This document shows, one piece after another, positions 15,960 through 25,195 of a DNA stretch of 64,000 bases; position 1 is the stretch's first letter, and each line of letters begins with the position of its first letter. The notes under the pieces were generated by a model. It was not told the DNA's origin and made no database searches. It saw nothing but the letters and a program-made list of their open reading frames with translations. The stretch lies in NCBI RefSeq assembly GCF_047654805.1, contig NZ_JASGIV010000001.1, positions 4,836,001 through 4,900,000 on the forward strand, written 5' to 3'. The translations under genes and the position numbers were made by a program. Origin of the DNA: Pelomonas sp047654805. Its GTDB lineage: Bacteria; Pseudomonadota; Gammaproteobacteria; Burkholderiales; Burkholderiaceae_C.

Positions 15960-17447
15960 GTGATCACCGAACTCGAATTCCAGAGCCTCGCTTCCGAGGG
16001 CTACAACCGCATCCCGCTCATCAGCGAGGCATTTGCGGATCTCGAAACCCCGCTGTCCCTCTACCTCAAGCTCTGCGCCGGTTCCGGCCAGGGCCGCAAC
16101 AGCTTCTTGCTGGAGTCCGTCGTCGGCGGCGAGCGGTTCGGGCGCTACTCCTTCATCGGCCTGCCGGCGCGCACGCTGATCCGCGCGACGGGACACCTCA
16201 GCGAGGTCGTCACCGATGGCGCCGTCGTCGAGACGCACGAAGGCAACCCGCTGGACTTCATCGCGGCCTACCAAGAGCGCATCAAGCCCAGGATCCCTGC
16301 CGGCTTGCCACGCTTTTGCGGCGGCCTGGCCGGCTACTTCGGCTACGAAGCCGTGCGCGCGATCGAGAAGCGCCTCGACCGCGAGCACAAGGGCGAATCG
16401 CTCGGCACGCCGGACATCGTGCTGCTGCTGTCCGAGGAAGTCGCCGTCATCGACAACCTCTCCGGGCGCCTGTACCTCATCGTCTGGGCCGACCCGCGAC
16501 AGCCCGAGGCCTATTTCCGCGCGAAGAAGAAGCTCTCCCAGCTGCGCGACAAGCTGAGCTACTCCGTCAGCGTGCCGCGTGTGCCGCGCAGCGAATCCCA
16601 CCCGGTCACGCGAGGCTTCACCAAGGCCGACTACCTGGCCGCCGTGGCCAAGGCCAAAGACTACATCGCCGCCGGTGACCTGATGCAGGTGCAGGTGGGG
16701 CAGCGCATCTCCAAGCCCTACAAGGCCGAGCCCATCGCGCTGTATCGCGCGCTGCGCGCGCTGAACCCCAGCCCTTATATGTACTTCTACGACCTGGGCG
16801 ACTTCCAGATCGTCGGCGCCAGTCCCGAGATCCTCGTGCGCGAGGAGCACTCGGGCGACGGTTCGCGAAAGGTGACCATTCGCCCGCTGGCCGGCACCCG
16901 CCCGCGGGGCGCCACGACCGAACGCGATCAGGAACTCGAAGCCGAATTGCAGGCCGACCCGAAGGAACGCGCCGAGCATCTCATGCTGATCGACCTGGCA
17001 CGCAACGACATCGGCCGCATCGCCCGCACCGGCAGCGTCAAGGTGACGCAGGCCTTCGTCGTCGAGCGCTATTCGCACGTGATGCACATCGTCTCCAACG
17101 TCGAGGGGACGCTGCGGGACGAGGTGGGCCAGCTGGACGTGCTCAAGGCCACCTTCCCCGCCGGCACGCTGACCGGCGCGCCCAAGGTCAGGGCCATGGA
17201 GCTCATCGACGAGCTGGAACCCGTGCAGCGCGGCATCTACGGCGGCGCCTGCGGCTATCTCAGCTTTGCCGGCGACATGGACCTGGCCATCGCCATCCGC
17301 ACCGGCATCATCAAGAACGGCACGCTGTACGTGCAGGCCGCGGCAGGTGTGGTCGCCGACTCGGTCCCCGAGCTGGAATGGCAGGAGACAGAGGCCAAGG
17401 CCCGCGCGCTGCTGCGCGCCGCCGAGCTGGTTGAGGAGGGCTTCTAA
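15960..17447 (+). CDS. trpE: Anthranilate synthase component I
   Basis: The enzyme converts chorismate to anthranilate with ammonia delivered by TrpG. I choose GTG at 15960 (product VITELEFQSL..., 495 residues) since AAGG lies 7 bp upstream; TTG at 15954 would sit 1 bp from that site. The protein has the LLES-type tryptophan feedback site (FLLESVVGGERFGRYS) and the chorismate-binding motifs PLAGTRPRG and LIDLARNDIGRI, with GGACGYLSFAGDMDLAIAIR near the end. The stop is immediately followed by trpG. Expression is probably controlled by the leader peptide upstream. Confidence 0.97.
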   Translation: MITELEFQSLASEGYNRIPLISEAFADLETPLSLYLKLCAGSGQGRNSFLLESVVGGERFGRYSFIGLPARTLIRATGHLSEVVTDGAVVETHEGNPLDFIAAYQERIKPRIPAGLPRFCGGLAGYFGYEAVRAIEKRLDREHKGESLGTPDIVLLLSEEVAVIDNLSGRLYLIVWADPRQPEAYFRAKKKLSQLRDKLSYSVSVPRVPRSESHPVTRGFTKADYLAAVAKAKDYIAAGDLMQVQVGQRISKPYKAEPIALYRALRALNPSPYMYFYDLGDFQIVGASPEILVREEHSGDGSRKVTIRPLAGTRPRGATTERDQELEAELQADPKERAEHLMLIDLARNDIGRIARTGSVKVTQAFVVERYSHVMHIVSNVEGTLRDEVGQLDVLKATFPAGTLTGAPKVRAMELIDELEPVQRGIYGGACGYLSFAGDMDLAIAIRTGIIKNGTLYVQAAAGVVADSVPELEWQETEAKARALLRAAELVEEGF

Positions 17448-18032
17448 ATGCTCTTGATGATCGACAACTACGACAGCTTCACGTTCAACATCGTCCAGTA
17501 CTTCGGTGAGCTGGGCGCCGACGTGAAGGTGGTGCGCAACGACGAGATCACCGTGGCAGACATGGCGGCCCTGAAACCCGACCACATCGTCTTCTCGCCC
17601 GGTCCGTGCACACCCAACGAGGCGGGCGTCTGCGTGGAGGCCATCCAGCACTTCATGGGCAAGAAGCCTTTGCTGGGCGTCTGCCTCGGCCACCAGTCCA
17701 TGGGCCAGGCGCTGGGCGGCAAGATCGTGCGGGCGAAACGCCAGATGCACGGCAAGGCGAGCACCATCACGACCGACCAGCGCGGCGTCTACACAGGCCT
17801 GCCCAAGGACTTCAGCGTCATCCGCTACCACTCCCTGGTCATCGAGGAAGCGAGCTGCCCGGCGGTGCTGGAAATCACCTCGCGCAGCGACGACGGCGAG
17901 ATCATGGGCGTGCGCCATCGCGAGCTGGCCGGCACGGCCACGCCGATGGAGGGCGTGCAGTTCCATCCCGAGTCCATCCTCAGCGAGCATGGACACGCGA
18001 TGCTGCGCAACTTCCTGGAGCTGAAGCCATGA
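17448..18032 (+). CDS. trpG: Anthranilate synthase component II (glutamine amidotransferase)
   Basis: This 194-residue class I amidotransferase hydrolyses glutamine and channels ammonia to TrpE. The sequence shows LLMIDNYDSFTFN at the N-terminus, the nucleophile elbow GVCLGHQSMGQALGG with its Cys, and the His-Glu pair in FHPESI. The start abuts the trpE stop, giving coupled translation at the stoichiometry needed for the complex. TrpG-type proteins may also serve PabB in folate synthesis; no pabB is visible here. Its own stop overlaps the start of the threonine aldolase gene by the sequence ATGA. Confidence 0.97.
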   Translation: MLLMIDNYDSFTFNIVQYFGELGADVKVVRNDEITVADMAALKPDHIVFSPGPCTPNEAGVCVEAIQHFMGKKPLLGVCLGHQSMGQALGGKIVRAKRQMHGKASTITTDQRGVYTGLPKDFSVIRYHSLVIEEASCPAVLEITSRSDDGEIMGVRHRELAGTATPMEGVQFHPESILSEHGHAMLRNFLELKP

Positions 18033-19078
18033 GCGACTACGCGCCCGGTTCCGGAGGACACGGTGGCGATGCCGTCGTCGACCTGCGCAGCGATACGGTG
18101 ACCCGACCGACGCCAGCCATGCGGGAGGCCATCAAGGCCGCCCCGGTTGGCGACGATGTCTTTGGCGACGACCCCACCGTCAATGCACTGCAAGAGCGCG
18201 TCGCCGCGCTGCTCGGCAAGGAGGCGGCCCTCTTCATGAGCAGCGGCACGCAGAGCAACCTCTGCGGCCTGCTGGCGCATTGCGGTCGCGGCGATGAGTA
18301 CATCGTCGGCCAACTCGCCCATACCTACCGCTACGAGGGCGGCGGTGCGGCCGTGCTGGGCAGCATCCAGCCCCAGCCTCTGCCCAATCAGACCGATGGC
18401 TCCATCAGGCTGGAGGACATCGCCGCGGCCATCAAGCCCGACGACCCGCACTTTGCACGCACGAGGCTACTGGCGCTGGAGAACACCTGGAGCGGCAATG
18501 TGCTGCCTGCCAGCTACGTGACGGCGGCCTGCGAGTTGGCCCATTCGCGCGGGCTGTTCACGCACCTGGACGGCGCCCGCCTGTTCAACGCCGCGGTCGC
18601 CTCCGGCCGCACGGTGACGGAGCTCGCGCGCCACTTCGACTCGGTCTCCATCTGCTTCAGCAAAGGCCTGGGCGCGCCCATCGGCTCCATGCTGGTGGGC
18701 TCGCGCGAGCTCATCCATCGCGCGCACCGCATCCGCAAGATGGTGGGCGGCGGCCTGCGCCAGGTGGGCCTGCTGGCCGCCGCGGCCGACCATGCGCTGA
18801 CCCATCACGTTGAACGCCTGGCCGACGACCACGCGCTGGCCCGGCGCCTTGCGGAGGGCCTGGCCGCCCTGCCCGGTGTCACCGTCACGCCACCGCAGAC
18901 CAATATCGTCTTCGTCCAGGTCAGCGACGGTCGCGGCCCGGCACTGCTGGAGCACCTGAAGGCGCGCGGCGTGCTGGCCACCGGCCTCATCGGCCTGCGC
19001 TTCGTCACCCATCTGGATGTCGATGCCGCCGGCATCGAACACGCCATTGCCTCCGCCGCCGACTTCTTCAAGAGCTGA
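18029..19078 (+). CDS. ltaE: Low-specificity L-threonine aldolase
   Basis: A PLP enzyme of about 349 residues that cleaves L-threonine or L-allo-threonine to glycine and acetaldehyde. The fold-type I features are clear: DLRSDTVTRPTPAMR near the N-terminus, FGDDPTVN, the SSGTQSN phosphate-binding loop, HLDGARLFNAA, and the PLP lysine in CFSKGLGAPIGS (Lys212). It starts at 18029 by an ATGA overlap with trpG and is followed 3 bp later by trpD, so it lies inside the trp operon. Possibly glycine/serine supply is co-regulated with tryptophan synthesis, which consumes serine at its last step; that link is inference. Confidence 0.93.
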   Translation: MSDYAPGSGGHGGDAVVDLRSDTVTRPTPAMREAIKAAPVGDDVFGDDPTVNALQERVAALLGKEAALFMSSGTQSNLCGLLAHCGRGDEYIVGQLAHTYRYEGGGAAVLGSIQPQPLPNQTDGSIRLEDIAAAIKPDDPHFARTRLLALENTWSGNVLPASYVTAACELAHSRGLFTHLDGARLFNAAVASGRTVTELARHFDSVSICFSKGLGAPIGSMLVGSRELIHRAHRIRKMVGGGLRQVGLLAAAADHALTHHVERLADDHALARRLAEGLAALPGVTVTPPQTNIVFVQVSDGRGPALLEHLKARGVLATGLIGLRFVTHLDVDAAGIEHAIASAADFFKS

Positions 19079-19081
19079 GCC

Positions 19082-20115
<1,034 letters not shown>

Positions 20116-20116
<1 letters not shown>

Positions 20117-20907
20117 TGGCCGACATCCTGAACCGCATCGTCGAGGTCAAGTGGGAGGAGATCGCGGCGGCCAAGAACAGGCGCTCGCTGGCATCCCAAC
20201 GCGAAGAGGCCGAGGCCCGCAGGGGCGAACAGCGTGGCTTCGAGCGCGCTTTGCGCAGCAAGATCACCGCGGGCCACGCGGGCGTCATCGCGGAGGTCAA
20301 GAAGGCCAGCCCATCCAAGGGCGTACTGCGCGAGGACTTTCGTCCCACCGCCATCGCCGAGAGCTATGCCCGCCATGGCGCAGCGTGTCTGAGCGTGCTG
20401 ACCGACGAGCGTTTCTTCCAGGGCTCGGTCGCCTATCTGCAGGCCGCCCGCGCAGCCTGCGAGCTGCCGGTCCTGCGCAAGGACTTCATGGTGGACGAAT
20501 ACCAGGTCATGGAAGCCGGCGCGATGGGCGCGGACTGCATCCTGCTGATCGCCGCCTGCCTGGCCGACGCGCAGATGGCCGATCTGGAAGCCGCGGCTCA
20601 TGCTGTCGGCCTGGACGTGCTGGTCGAGGTGCATGACGGCGCCGAGCTGGAACGCGCGCTGAAACTGAAGACACCGCTGGTGGGCATCAACAACCGCAAC
20701 CTGCGCACCTTCGAGGTCACGCTGGACACGACCCTCGGCCTGCTGCCGCGCGTGCCGGCTGACCGGTTGCTGGTGACGGAGTCCGGCATCCTGGGCGGGG
20801 CGGACGTAAAGCGCATGCGCGACGCCAATGTGCACGCCTTCCTCGTCGGCGAGGCGTTCATGCGCGCACCGGAGCCAGGCGAGGCCCTGGCAAACTTGTT
20901 CGGATGA
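20116..20907 (+). CDS. trpC: Indole-3-glycerol phosphate synthase
   Basis: The 263-residue TIM barrel converts 1-(2-carboxyphenylamino)-1-deoxyribulose 5-phosphate to indole-3-glycerol phosphate. Key elements are visible: VIAEVKKASPSKG with the catalytic Lys, VLRKDFMVDEYQV, LVEVHDGAEL, GINNRNLRTFEV and VTESGI. It is not fused to trpF, and trpF and trpBA are not in this window, as is usual for split trp operons in Betaproteobacteria. Its last bases overlap the ung start (ATGA). Confidence 0.97.
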
Positions 20908-21605
20908 AGCTGCCGCTGCAACTCCCTGACACCGACTGGCGTCCCGTTGTCGACGCCTGGGCCGCATCTCCTGCCGGGCAGCGGCTGCAGGCCTTCCTCG
21001 AACAACGCGCGGCCGTCGACGCCACCATCTACCCGCCCGAACCGCTGCGCGCGCTCACGCTGACGCCGCTGGCGCAGACGCGCGTCGTCATCCTGGGCCA
21101 GGACCCCTACCACGGCCCAGGCCAGGCCGAGGGCCTGTCCTTCAGCGTGCCGCCGGGCGTACCACTGCCGCCCAGCCTGCGCAACATCTTCAAGGAGATC
21201 CAGCGGGACCTGGGCAAGCCCTTCCCGCCCAACGGCAGCCTGGTGCGCTGGGCCGAGGGTGGCACGCTGCTGCTGAACGCCGTGCTGACCGTGGAGGACG
21301 GCCAGCCCGCCAGCCACGCCAACCAGGGCTGGGAAGCACTGACCGATGCGCTGATGAAGGCCGCCGCCGAAGACCCGGCCCCCAAGGTCTTCATGCTGTG
21401 GGGCAGCTATGCCCAGGCCAAGGCACCGCTGATCGAGGCGGCGCGCCAGGGCCATCTGGTGTTGAAGGCCAACCATCCGTCGCCGCTGTCGGCACTGAAG
21501 CCACCGCGCCCCTTCATAGGCTGTGGCCATTTCTCAACAGCCAAGGCCTGGCTGGAAGAGCGCGGGCGCGGACGATCCGCCACCAGCGCCCAGTCGACTG
21601 ACTAG
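20904..21605 (+). CDS. ung: Uracil-DNA glycosylase, family 1
   Basis: The 233-residue protein removes uracil from DNA to start base-excision repair. It has the water-activating loop GQDPYHG (Asp67, His70), LLLNAVLTV, and the minor-groove loop HPSPLSA with the catalytic His191. Length fits family 1. It starts inside the end of trpC (ATGA), so it is translated with the trp operon, and a stem-loop follows its stop. This physical coupling to tryptophan genes has no known metabolic reason and may simply be a conserved arrangement in this lineage. Confidence 0.95.
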   Translation: MKLPLQLPDTDWRPVVDAWAASPAGQRLQAFLEQRAAVDATIYPPEPLRALTLTPLAQTRVVILGQDPYHGPGQAEGLSFSVPPGVPLPPSLRNIFKEIQRDLGKPFPPNGSLVRWAEGGTLLLNAVLTVEDGQPASHANQGWEALTDALMKAAAEDPAPKVFMLWGSYAQAKAPLIEAARQGHLVLKANHPSPLSALKPPRPFIGCGHFSTAKAWLEERGRGRSATSAQSTD

Positions 21606-21656
21606 GCTTGCCCGCCGGGTGGCCGTCATCACGGCAGGCCACCGCCCCGGCAAGCC
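21605..21656 (+). terminator. Stem-loop after trp-ung operon
   Basis: Arms ggcttgcc (21605-21612) and ggcaagcc (21649-21656), with inner arms gtggcc (21619-21624) and ggccac (21637-21642), form a long GC-rich hairpin right after the ung stop. There is no T tract, so it may be an RNA-stabilising or Rho-assisted end. Confidence 0.55.
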
Positions 21657-21717
21657 CGGACTTTCGCCGGATCGAGCAGGATTCCCGTGCCAAGCCCCGG
21701 GAGCACCGCCAAGCCCG

Positions 21718-21733
21718 GGCGGATTGTTCCGCC
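21718..21733. terminator. Second short hairpin in trp-ung trailer
   Basis: Arms ggcgga and tccgcc are separated by ttgt. It lies about 60 bp beyond the main stem-loop and lacks an adjacent T tract. Confidence 0.4.
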
Positions 21734-21846
21734 AACAGCAACTCGCCATTCTGCTGCGCCGGCTTTTTCTCGCGGGCCGCAATTCCTAAAGTGACAACCT
21801 GTCGGCACACCCCGTCCCCACCGGGTGATCGACCAGGAGAGTCACC

Positions 21847-22005
21847 ATGAACAACAACACCCGCTCCCTTTTCTCGCTGATCACCGCCGCGACGGCCGTC
21901 ACGGCGCTGGCGGCAGGCATGCTGCTGGCGATCAGTGCACCCGTGCCCGCAGCAGAGGACTTCGGCCAGGCAGTCACCGTCGCCGCAAGCAACGACGAGG
22001 CCTGA
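21847..22005 (+). CDS. Small exported or membrane-anchored protein (52 aa)
   Basis: An ATG at 21847 preceded by AGGAGAG at good spacing opens a 52-residue frame. The product has polar and basic residues (MNNNTRSLF), a hydrophobic stretch at about 9-31 that can act as a signal peptide or single membrane anchor (possible cleavage after PVPA or VPAA), and a short acidic tail with EDFGQAV and SNDEA. It is below the length cut of most gene finders. I do not recognise a family. It is convergent with the LysR gene, 7 bp away. The strong ribosome-binding site is the main support. Confidence 0.6.
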   Translation: MNNNTRSLFSLITAATAVTALAAGMLLAISAPVPAAEDFGQAVTVAASNDEA

Positions 22006-22012
22006 GCGCCGC

Positions 22013-22945
22013 TCAGGCCGTACAGCGCATCTTCACGCCACCCAGCGCCTCGCGGCCGATCAGCTCCACGACCCAGTCGACGAACACGCGCAGCTTGCTG
22101 CTGAGGTGGCGGTTCGGCGGGTAGACCACGTAGACGGGCACCGGGTCGGTGTCCCAATCCTCCAGCACCCGCACCAGCTCGCCGCTCTTGAGCAGCGGCC
22201 CTGCCATGAAGCAGGTCACCTGCACCAGCCCCAGGTGGGCCAGACCGGCATTCAGATAGGCATTCGCGTCGTTGACGGCGATCGCGTGGTTGCCCACCAC
22301 ATCCACCACCTCGTCGCCACGGCGGAAGGTGTCGCCCACGATCTTGCCGGTGCGCGCAGAGAAGTAGCCCACCATGCGGTGCGGCGGCTCACCCAGCTCG
22401 CGCGGGTGCGCCGGGGTGCCGTGGCGGCGCAGGTACTCCGGCGTCGCGCAGGTGATGAAGCGGAACTCGCCGATGCGCCTTGCCACCAGGCTCTGGTCGG
22501 TCAGCTCGCCGCCTCGGATCACGCAGTCGACGTTGTCGCCGATCAGGTCCACCGGCCGGTCGCTGACGCCCATCTCGATCTGGATGTCCGGGTACTTCGC
22601 GTAGAAGTCCGGCAGGTGCGGAATGATCATCTCGCGGCCCACCACGCCAGGGACGTCGATGCGGATGCGCCCGCGCGGCGTCATGCGCGCCTGGTTCATG
22701 CTGCCTTCCAGCTCTTCCAGGTCGGACAGCAGCCGCATCGCGCGTTCGTAGTAGGCGGCGCCATCCGGCGTCACCGTCACGCGGCGTGTGGTGCGGTTCA
22801 GCAGCTTGGTGCGCAGATGGGATTCCAGCGTCTGGATCAGGCGCGTGACGGTGGCCTTGGGCAGGTCCAGCGAGTCGGCCGCCTTCGTGAAGGTGCCGGC
22901 CTCGACGACGCGCACATAGGCCTGCATGGCTTGGAGTCGATCCAT
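22013..22945 (-). CDS. LysR-family transcriptional regulator
   Basis: The 310-residue protein has the LysR winged helix at the N-terminus (LQAMQAYVRVVEAGTFTKAA, LPKATVTRLIQTLE, LLNRTTRRVTVTPDG), followed by the two-lobed effector domain (GRIRIDVPG onward). The sequence is of the CrgA/DmlR-like subgroup. It is divergent from the pseudo-esterase/RND efflux operon across a 128-bp gap, so it most likely regulates that operon in response to a small aromatic or organic acid. No binding site was identified with confidence. Confidence 0.92.
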   Translation of the reverse strand: MDRLQAMQAYVRVVEAGTFTKAADSLDLPKATVTRLIQTLESHLRTKLLNRTTRRVTVTPDGAAYYERAMRLLSDLEELEGSMNQARMTPRGRIRIDVPGVVGREMIIPHLPDFYAKYPDIQIEMGVSDRPVDLIGDNVDCVIRGGELTDQSLVARRIGEFRFITCATPEYLRRHGTPAHPRELGEPPHRMVGYFSARTGKIVGDTFRRGDEVVDVVGNHAIAVNDANAYLNAGLAHLGLVQVTCFMAGPLLKSGELVRVLEDWDTDPVPVYVVYPPNRHLSSKLRVFVDWVVELIGREALGGVKMRCTA

Positions 22946-23073
22946 GGTCGTCCGGTTGGGTTGGAACGCGCCCCTACGAGCGGCACGGGAATTTCGATTG
23001 TTCCACGCACAAGAAAAGTGAGTCGTCTCGAAGGCCGTTTATCGCCGAGCAATCAATCTCTATCTTTCGGTCC

Positions 23074-23856
23074 ATGGACAAGATGGCCCCATCGACTTTG
23101 CGCCTCGGCCCCGCCCCGGGGCTGAACGCCTGCGTGTTCACCGCGCGCCGCCCGCTGGCCGGCGGTGGTCGTGCGCTGATGCTTTATCTGCACCCCGGCA
23201 CGTTCACCGAGGGTTCCTGCGCGGCCGCCGAGGCGCGCTGCGAGCTTCTGGCCGAGGCCGGCGCCGATGTCGTCGCGCTGGACTACCCCCTGGCCCCCGA
23301 GCACCCGTTCCCGGCCAGCCTGGTCGCAGCCTTCGAAGCGCTGCAGGCCATCGCCGCCAAGCCGGCCAAGCTGGTCGGCAGCGTTCAGACAGCGCTTTTC
23401 GTCGCCGGCGAGGAAGCCGGCGGCAACATCGCCGCGGCGCTGGCACTGATGGCCCGCGACCAGCGGGCACCAGCCCTGGCCGGCCAGTTGCTGATCTCGC
23501 CCATGCTGGACCCGCAGCTGGGCAGTGCCTCCATGCGCGAGGGCGAGTGCGGCGACAGCCAGTGCATCTATGCCAAGGGCTGGCAGGCCTACCTGGGCGA
23601 CTGCACCCGCGCCGACCACCCCTACGCCACGCCGTTGAACGCCAGCCGCCTGGCCGGCCTCGCGCCCGCGCTGGTACTGAGCGTCGCCGGCCATCCGCTG
23701 AATGACGAAGCCGTGCGGTACGCCAGCGCCCTGCGCGAGCACGGCGGCAGCGCGCGCGGCCTGACGCTGCCGGCACTGACCAGCGAGCTGATGCTGGCAC
23801 CCATCCACGACTTCCTCAGCCAGGCCACCCGCCAGGCACTCACGAATCCTGCTTGA
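23074..23856 (+). CDS. HSL-type alpha/beta hydrolase lacking the nucleophile (pseudo-esterase)
   Basis: The 260-residue protein has the recognisable scaffold of hormone-sensitive-lipase-like esterases: YLHPGTF at 38-44 in place of the HGGG oxyanion loop, ALDYPLAPEHPFP at 68-80, and GEEAGGN at 112-118 in place of GDSAGGN. The nucleophile Ser is Glu114. The acid segment reads AGHPLNDEAVRYA where the family has xDPLxDE. Three of the catalytic features are therefore altered together, so hydrolysis is unlikely. It is the first gene of the RND efflux operon, 19 bp before the adaptor, and divergent from LysR. A ligand-binding or accessory role in efflux is a guess. Confidence 0.8.
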   Translation: MDKMAPSTLRLGPAPGLNACVFTARRPLAGGGRALMLYLHPGTFTEGSCAAAEARCELLAEAGADVVALDYPLAPEHPFPASLVAAFEALQAIAAKPAKLVGSVQTALFVAGEEAGGNIAAALALMARDQRAPALAGQLLISPMLDPQLGSASMREGECGDSQCIYAKGWQAYLGDCTRADHPYATPLNASRLAGLAPALVLSVAGHPLNDEAVRYASALREHGGSARGLTLPALTSELMLAPIHDFLSQATRQALTNPA

Positions 23857-23875
23857 TCCCCGGAGAGAAATAGAA

Positions 23876-25090
23876 ATGCAGTCCACCCCTCGCCTCAACC
23901 GCCGCCTCGGCCTTTTCGCCGGTGCCATCGCCCTGGTCGCACTCGGCGCCGTGGGGCTCGGCCAGTTCGGCCAGCCCGCACGCGCCAACTCCGGCCCCGC
24001 CGCGCCACCGGCCACGCCGGTGTCCGTTGCCCAGGTCGTCAGCCAGCAGGTCTCGGCATGGAACGAGTTCTCCGGCCGGCTGGAGGCCGTGGACCGCGTC
24101 GACGTTCGCGCCCGCGTGTCCGGTGCCGTGCAGGCCGTGCACTTCCGTGAGGGCAGCCTCGTGAAGGCCGGCGATCTGCTCGTCAGCATCGATCCCGCGC
24201 CCTACCAGGCCGAGGTCGCCCGCGTCGAGGCCACTGTGGCCGCCGCGCAGGCCCGCGTCAGCTACACGCAGAGCGAGCTGGCGCGCTCCAAGGCCTTGCT
24301 GGAGGAACGCGCGGTCGCACGTCGCGACTTCGACGAGCGCGACAACGCCGCCCGCGAGGCCACTGCCAACCTGCGCGCCGCGCAGGCCGCGCTGCAAGCG
24401 GCCCAGCTGTCGCTGGGCTACACGCAGGTGCGCGCCCCGGTGGCGGGCCGCGTCGGCAAGATCGAGGTCACATCCGGCAACCTGGTCGCCGCCGGCGCTG
24501 GCGCGCCTGTGCTGACGACGCTGGTGTCGGTCAGCCCCATCTATGCGAGCTTCGACGCCGACGAGAGCATCGTGCGCGGCGCGCTCGCCGCGCTGCCCGA
24601 CGGTGGATCGAACCGCCGCGGCCTGGAGCGCATCCCGGTGGAGATGCTGAACGGCGCCAGCGACGCGCAGACCGGTCGGTTGCAACTGGTCGACAACCAG
24701 GTCGACGCGAAGAGCGGCACGCTGCGCGTGCGCGCCGTGTTCGACAACAAGGACGGCCGCCTGATTCCGGGCCAGTTCGCGAAGCTGCGCATGGGCCAGG
24801 CCAAGGATGAGGCGGCGCTGCTTGTCAACGAGCGCGCCGTCGGCACGGACCAGGACAAGCGTTACGTCATCGTCCTCGGCGCCGGCAACCAGGCCGAATG
24901 GCGACCCGTCACGCTGGGTGCCAGCGTCAACGGCCTGCGCGTCGTGACCAGCGGCCTGAAGGGCGGCGAGCGCATCGTCGTCGGCGGCGTGCAGCGCGTG
25001 CGGCCGGGTTCTGTTCTCGCGCCGAAGGATGTCGCGATGGACGCCAAGCCCGAACTGGCTGCTCAGCAGGGCGCTGCCAAGAACTCCTGA
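23876..25090 (+). CDS. RND efflux periplasmic adaptor (membrane fusion protein)
   Basis: The 404-residue protein has an N-terminal hydrophobic leader (about 13-38), a barrel-sandwich half-motif (VDVRARVSGAVQAVHFREGSLV), a coiled hairpin between about 95 and 170, the second lipoyl half (TQVRAPVAGRVGKIEV) and a beta-barrel/MPD region. This is the AcrA/MexE layout. It bridges the inner-membrane pump and the outer-membrane channel encoded downstream. The start follows GGAGAG. A 105-bp gap with a strong inverted repeat separates it from the pump gene. Confidence 0.93.
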   Translation: MQSTPRLNRRLGLFAGAIALVALGAVGLGQFGQPARANSGPAAPPATPVSVAQVVSQQVSAWNEFSGRLEAVDRVDVRARVSGAVQAVHFREGSLVKAGDLLVSIDPAPYQAEVARVEATVAAAQARVSYTQSELARSKALLEERAVARRDFDERDNAAREATANLRAAQAALQAAQLSLGYTQVRAPVAGRVGKIEVTSGNLVAAGAGAPVLTTLVSVSPIYASFDADESIVRGALAALPDGGSNRRGLERIPVEMLNGASDAQTGRLQLVDNQVDAKSGTLRVRAVFDNKDGRLIPGQFAKLRMGQAKDEAALLVNERAVGTDQDKRYVIVLGAGNQAEWRPVTLGASVNGLRVVTSGLKGGERIVVGGVQRVRPGSVLAPKDVAMDAKPELAAQQGAAKNS

Positions 25091-25113
25091 TCCAAGAAGC
25101 CTAACCCCACCCG

Positions 25114-25183
25114 CGAGCGCTGTCTGCGGGCCGGTCCAGCCGGCCTGCGGGGGGCGTGCTTTCGCCTGAAAACGCAGCGCTCG
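25114..25183. promoter_or_regulatory. Nested stem-loop between RND adaptor and pump genes
   Basis: The outer arms cgagcgctg (25114-25122) and cagcgctcg (25175-25183) are exact reverse complements; an inner hairpin has arms ggccgg (25129-25134) and ccggcc (25140-25145). The outer arm ends 3 bp before AGGAG of the pump gene. It could stabilise the adaptor transcript, partly terminate it, or tune pump translation. Confidence 0.55.
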
Positions 25184-25195
25184 CCAGGAGCACCC

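Noticed and set aside
15906..17996. A 696-codon frame on the minus strand across trpE and trpG
   Set aside because: Antisense to well-conserved trp genes; composition is typical of a shadow frame and it has no domain.
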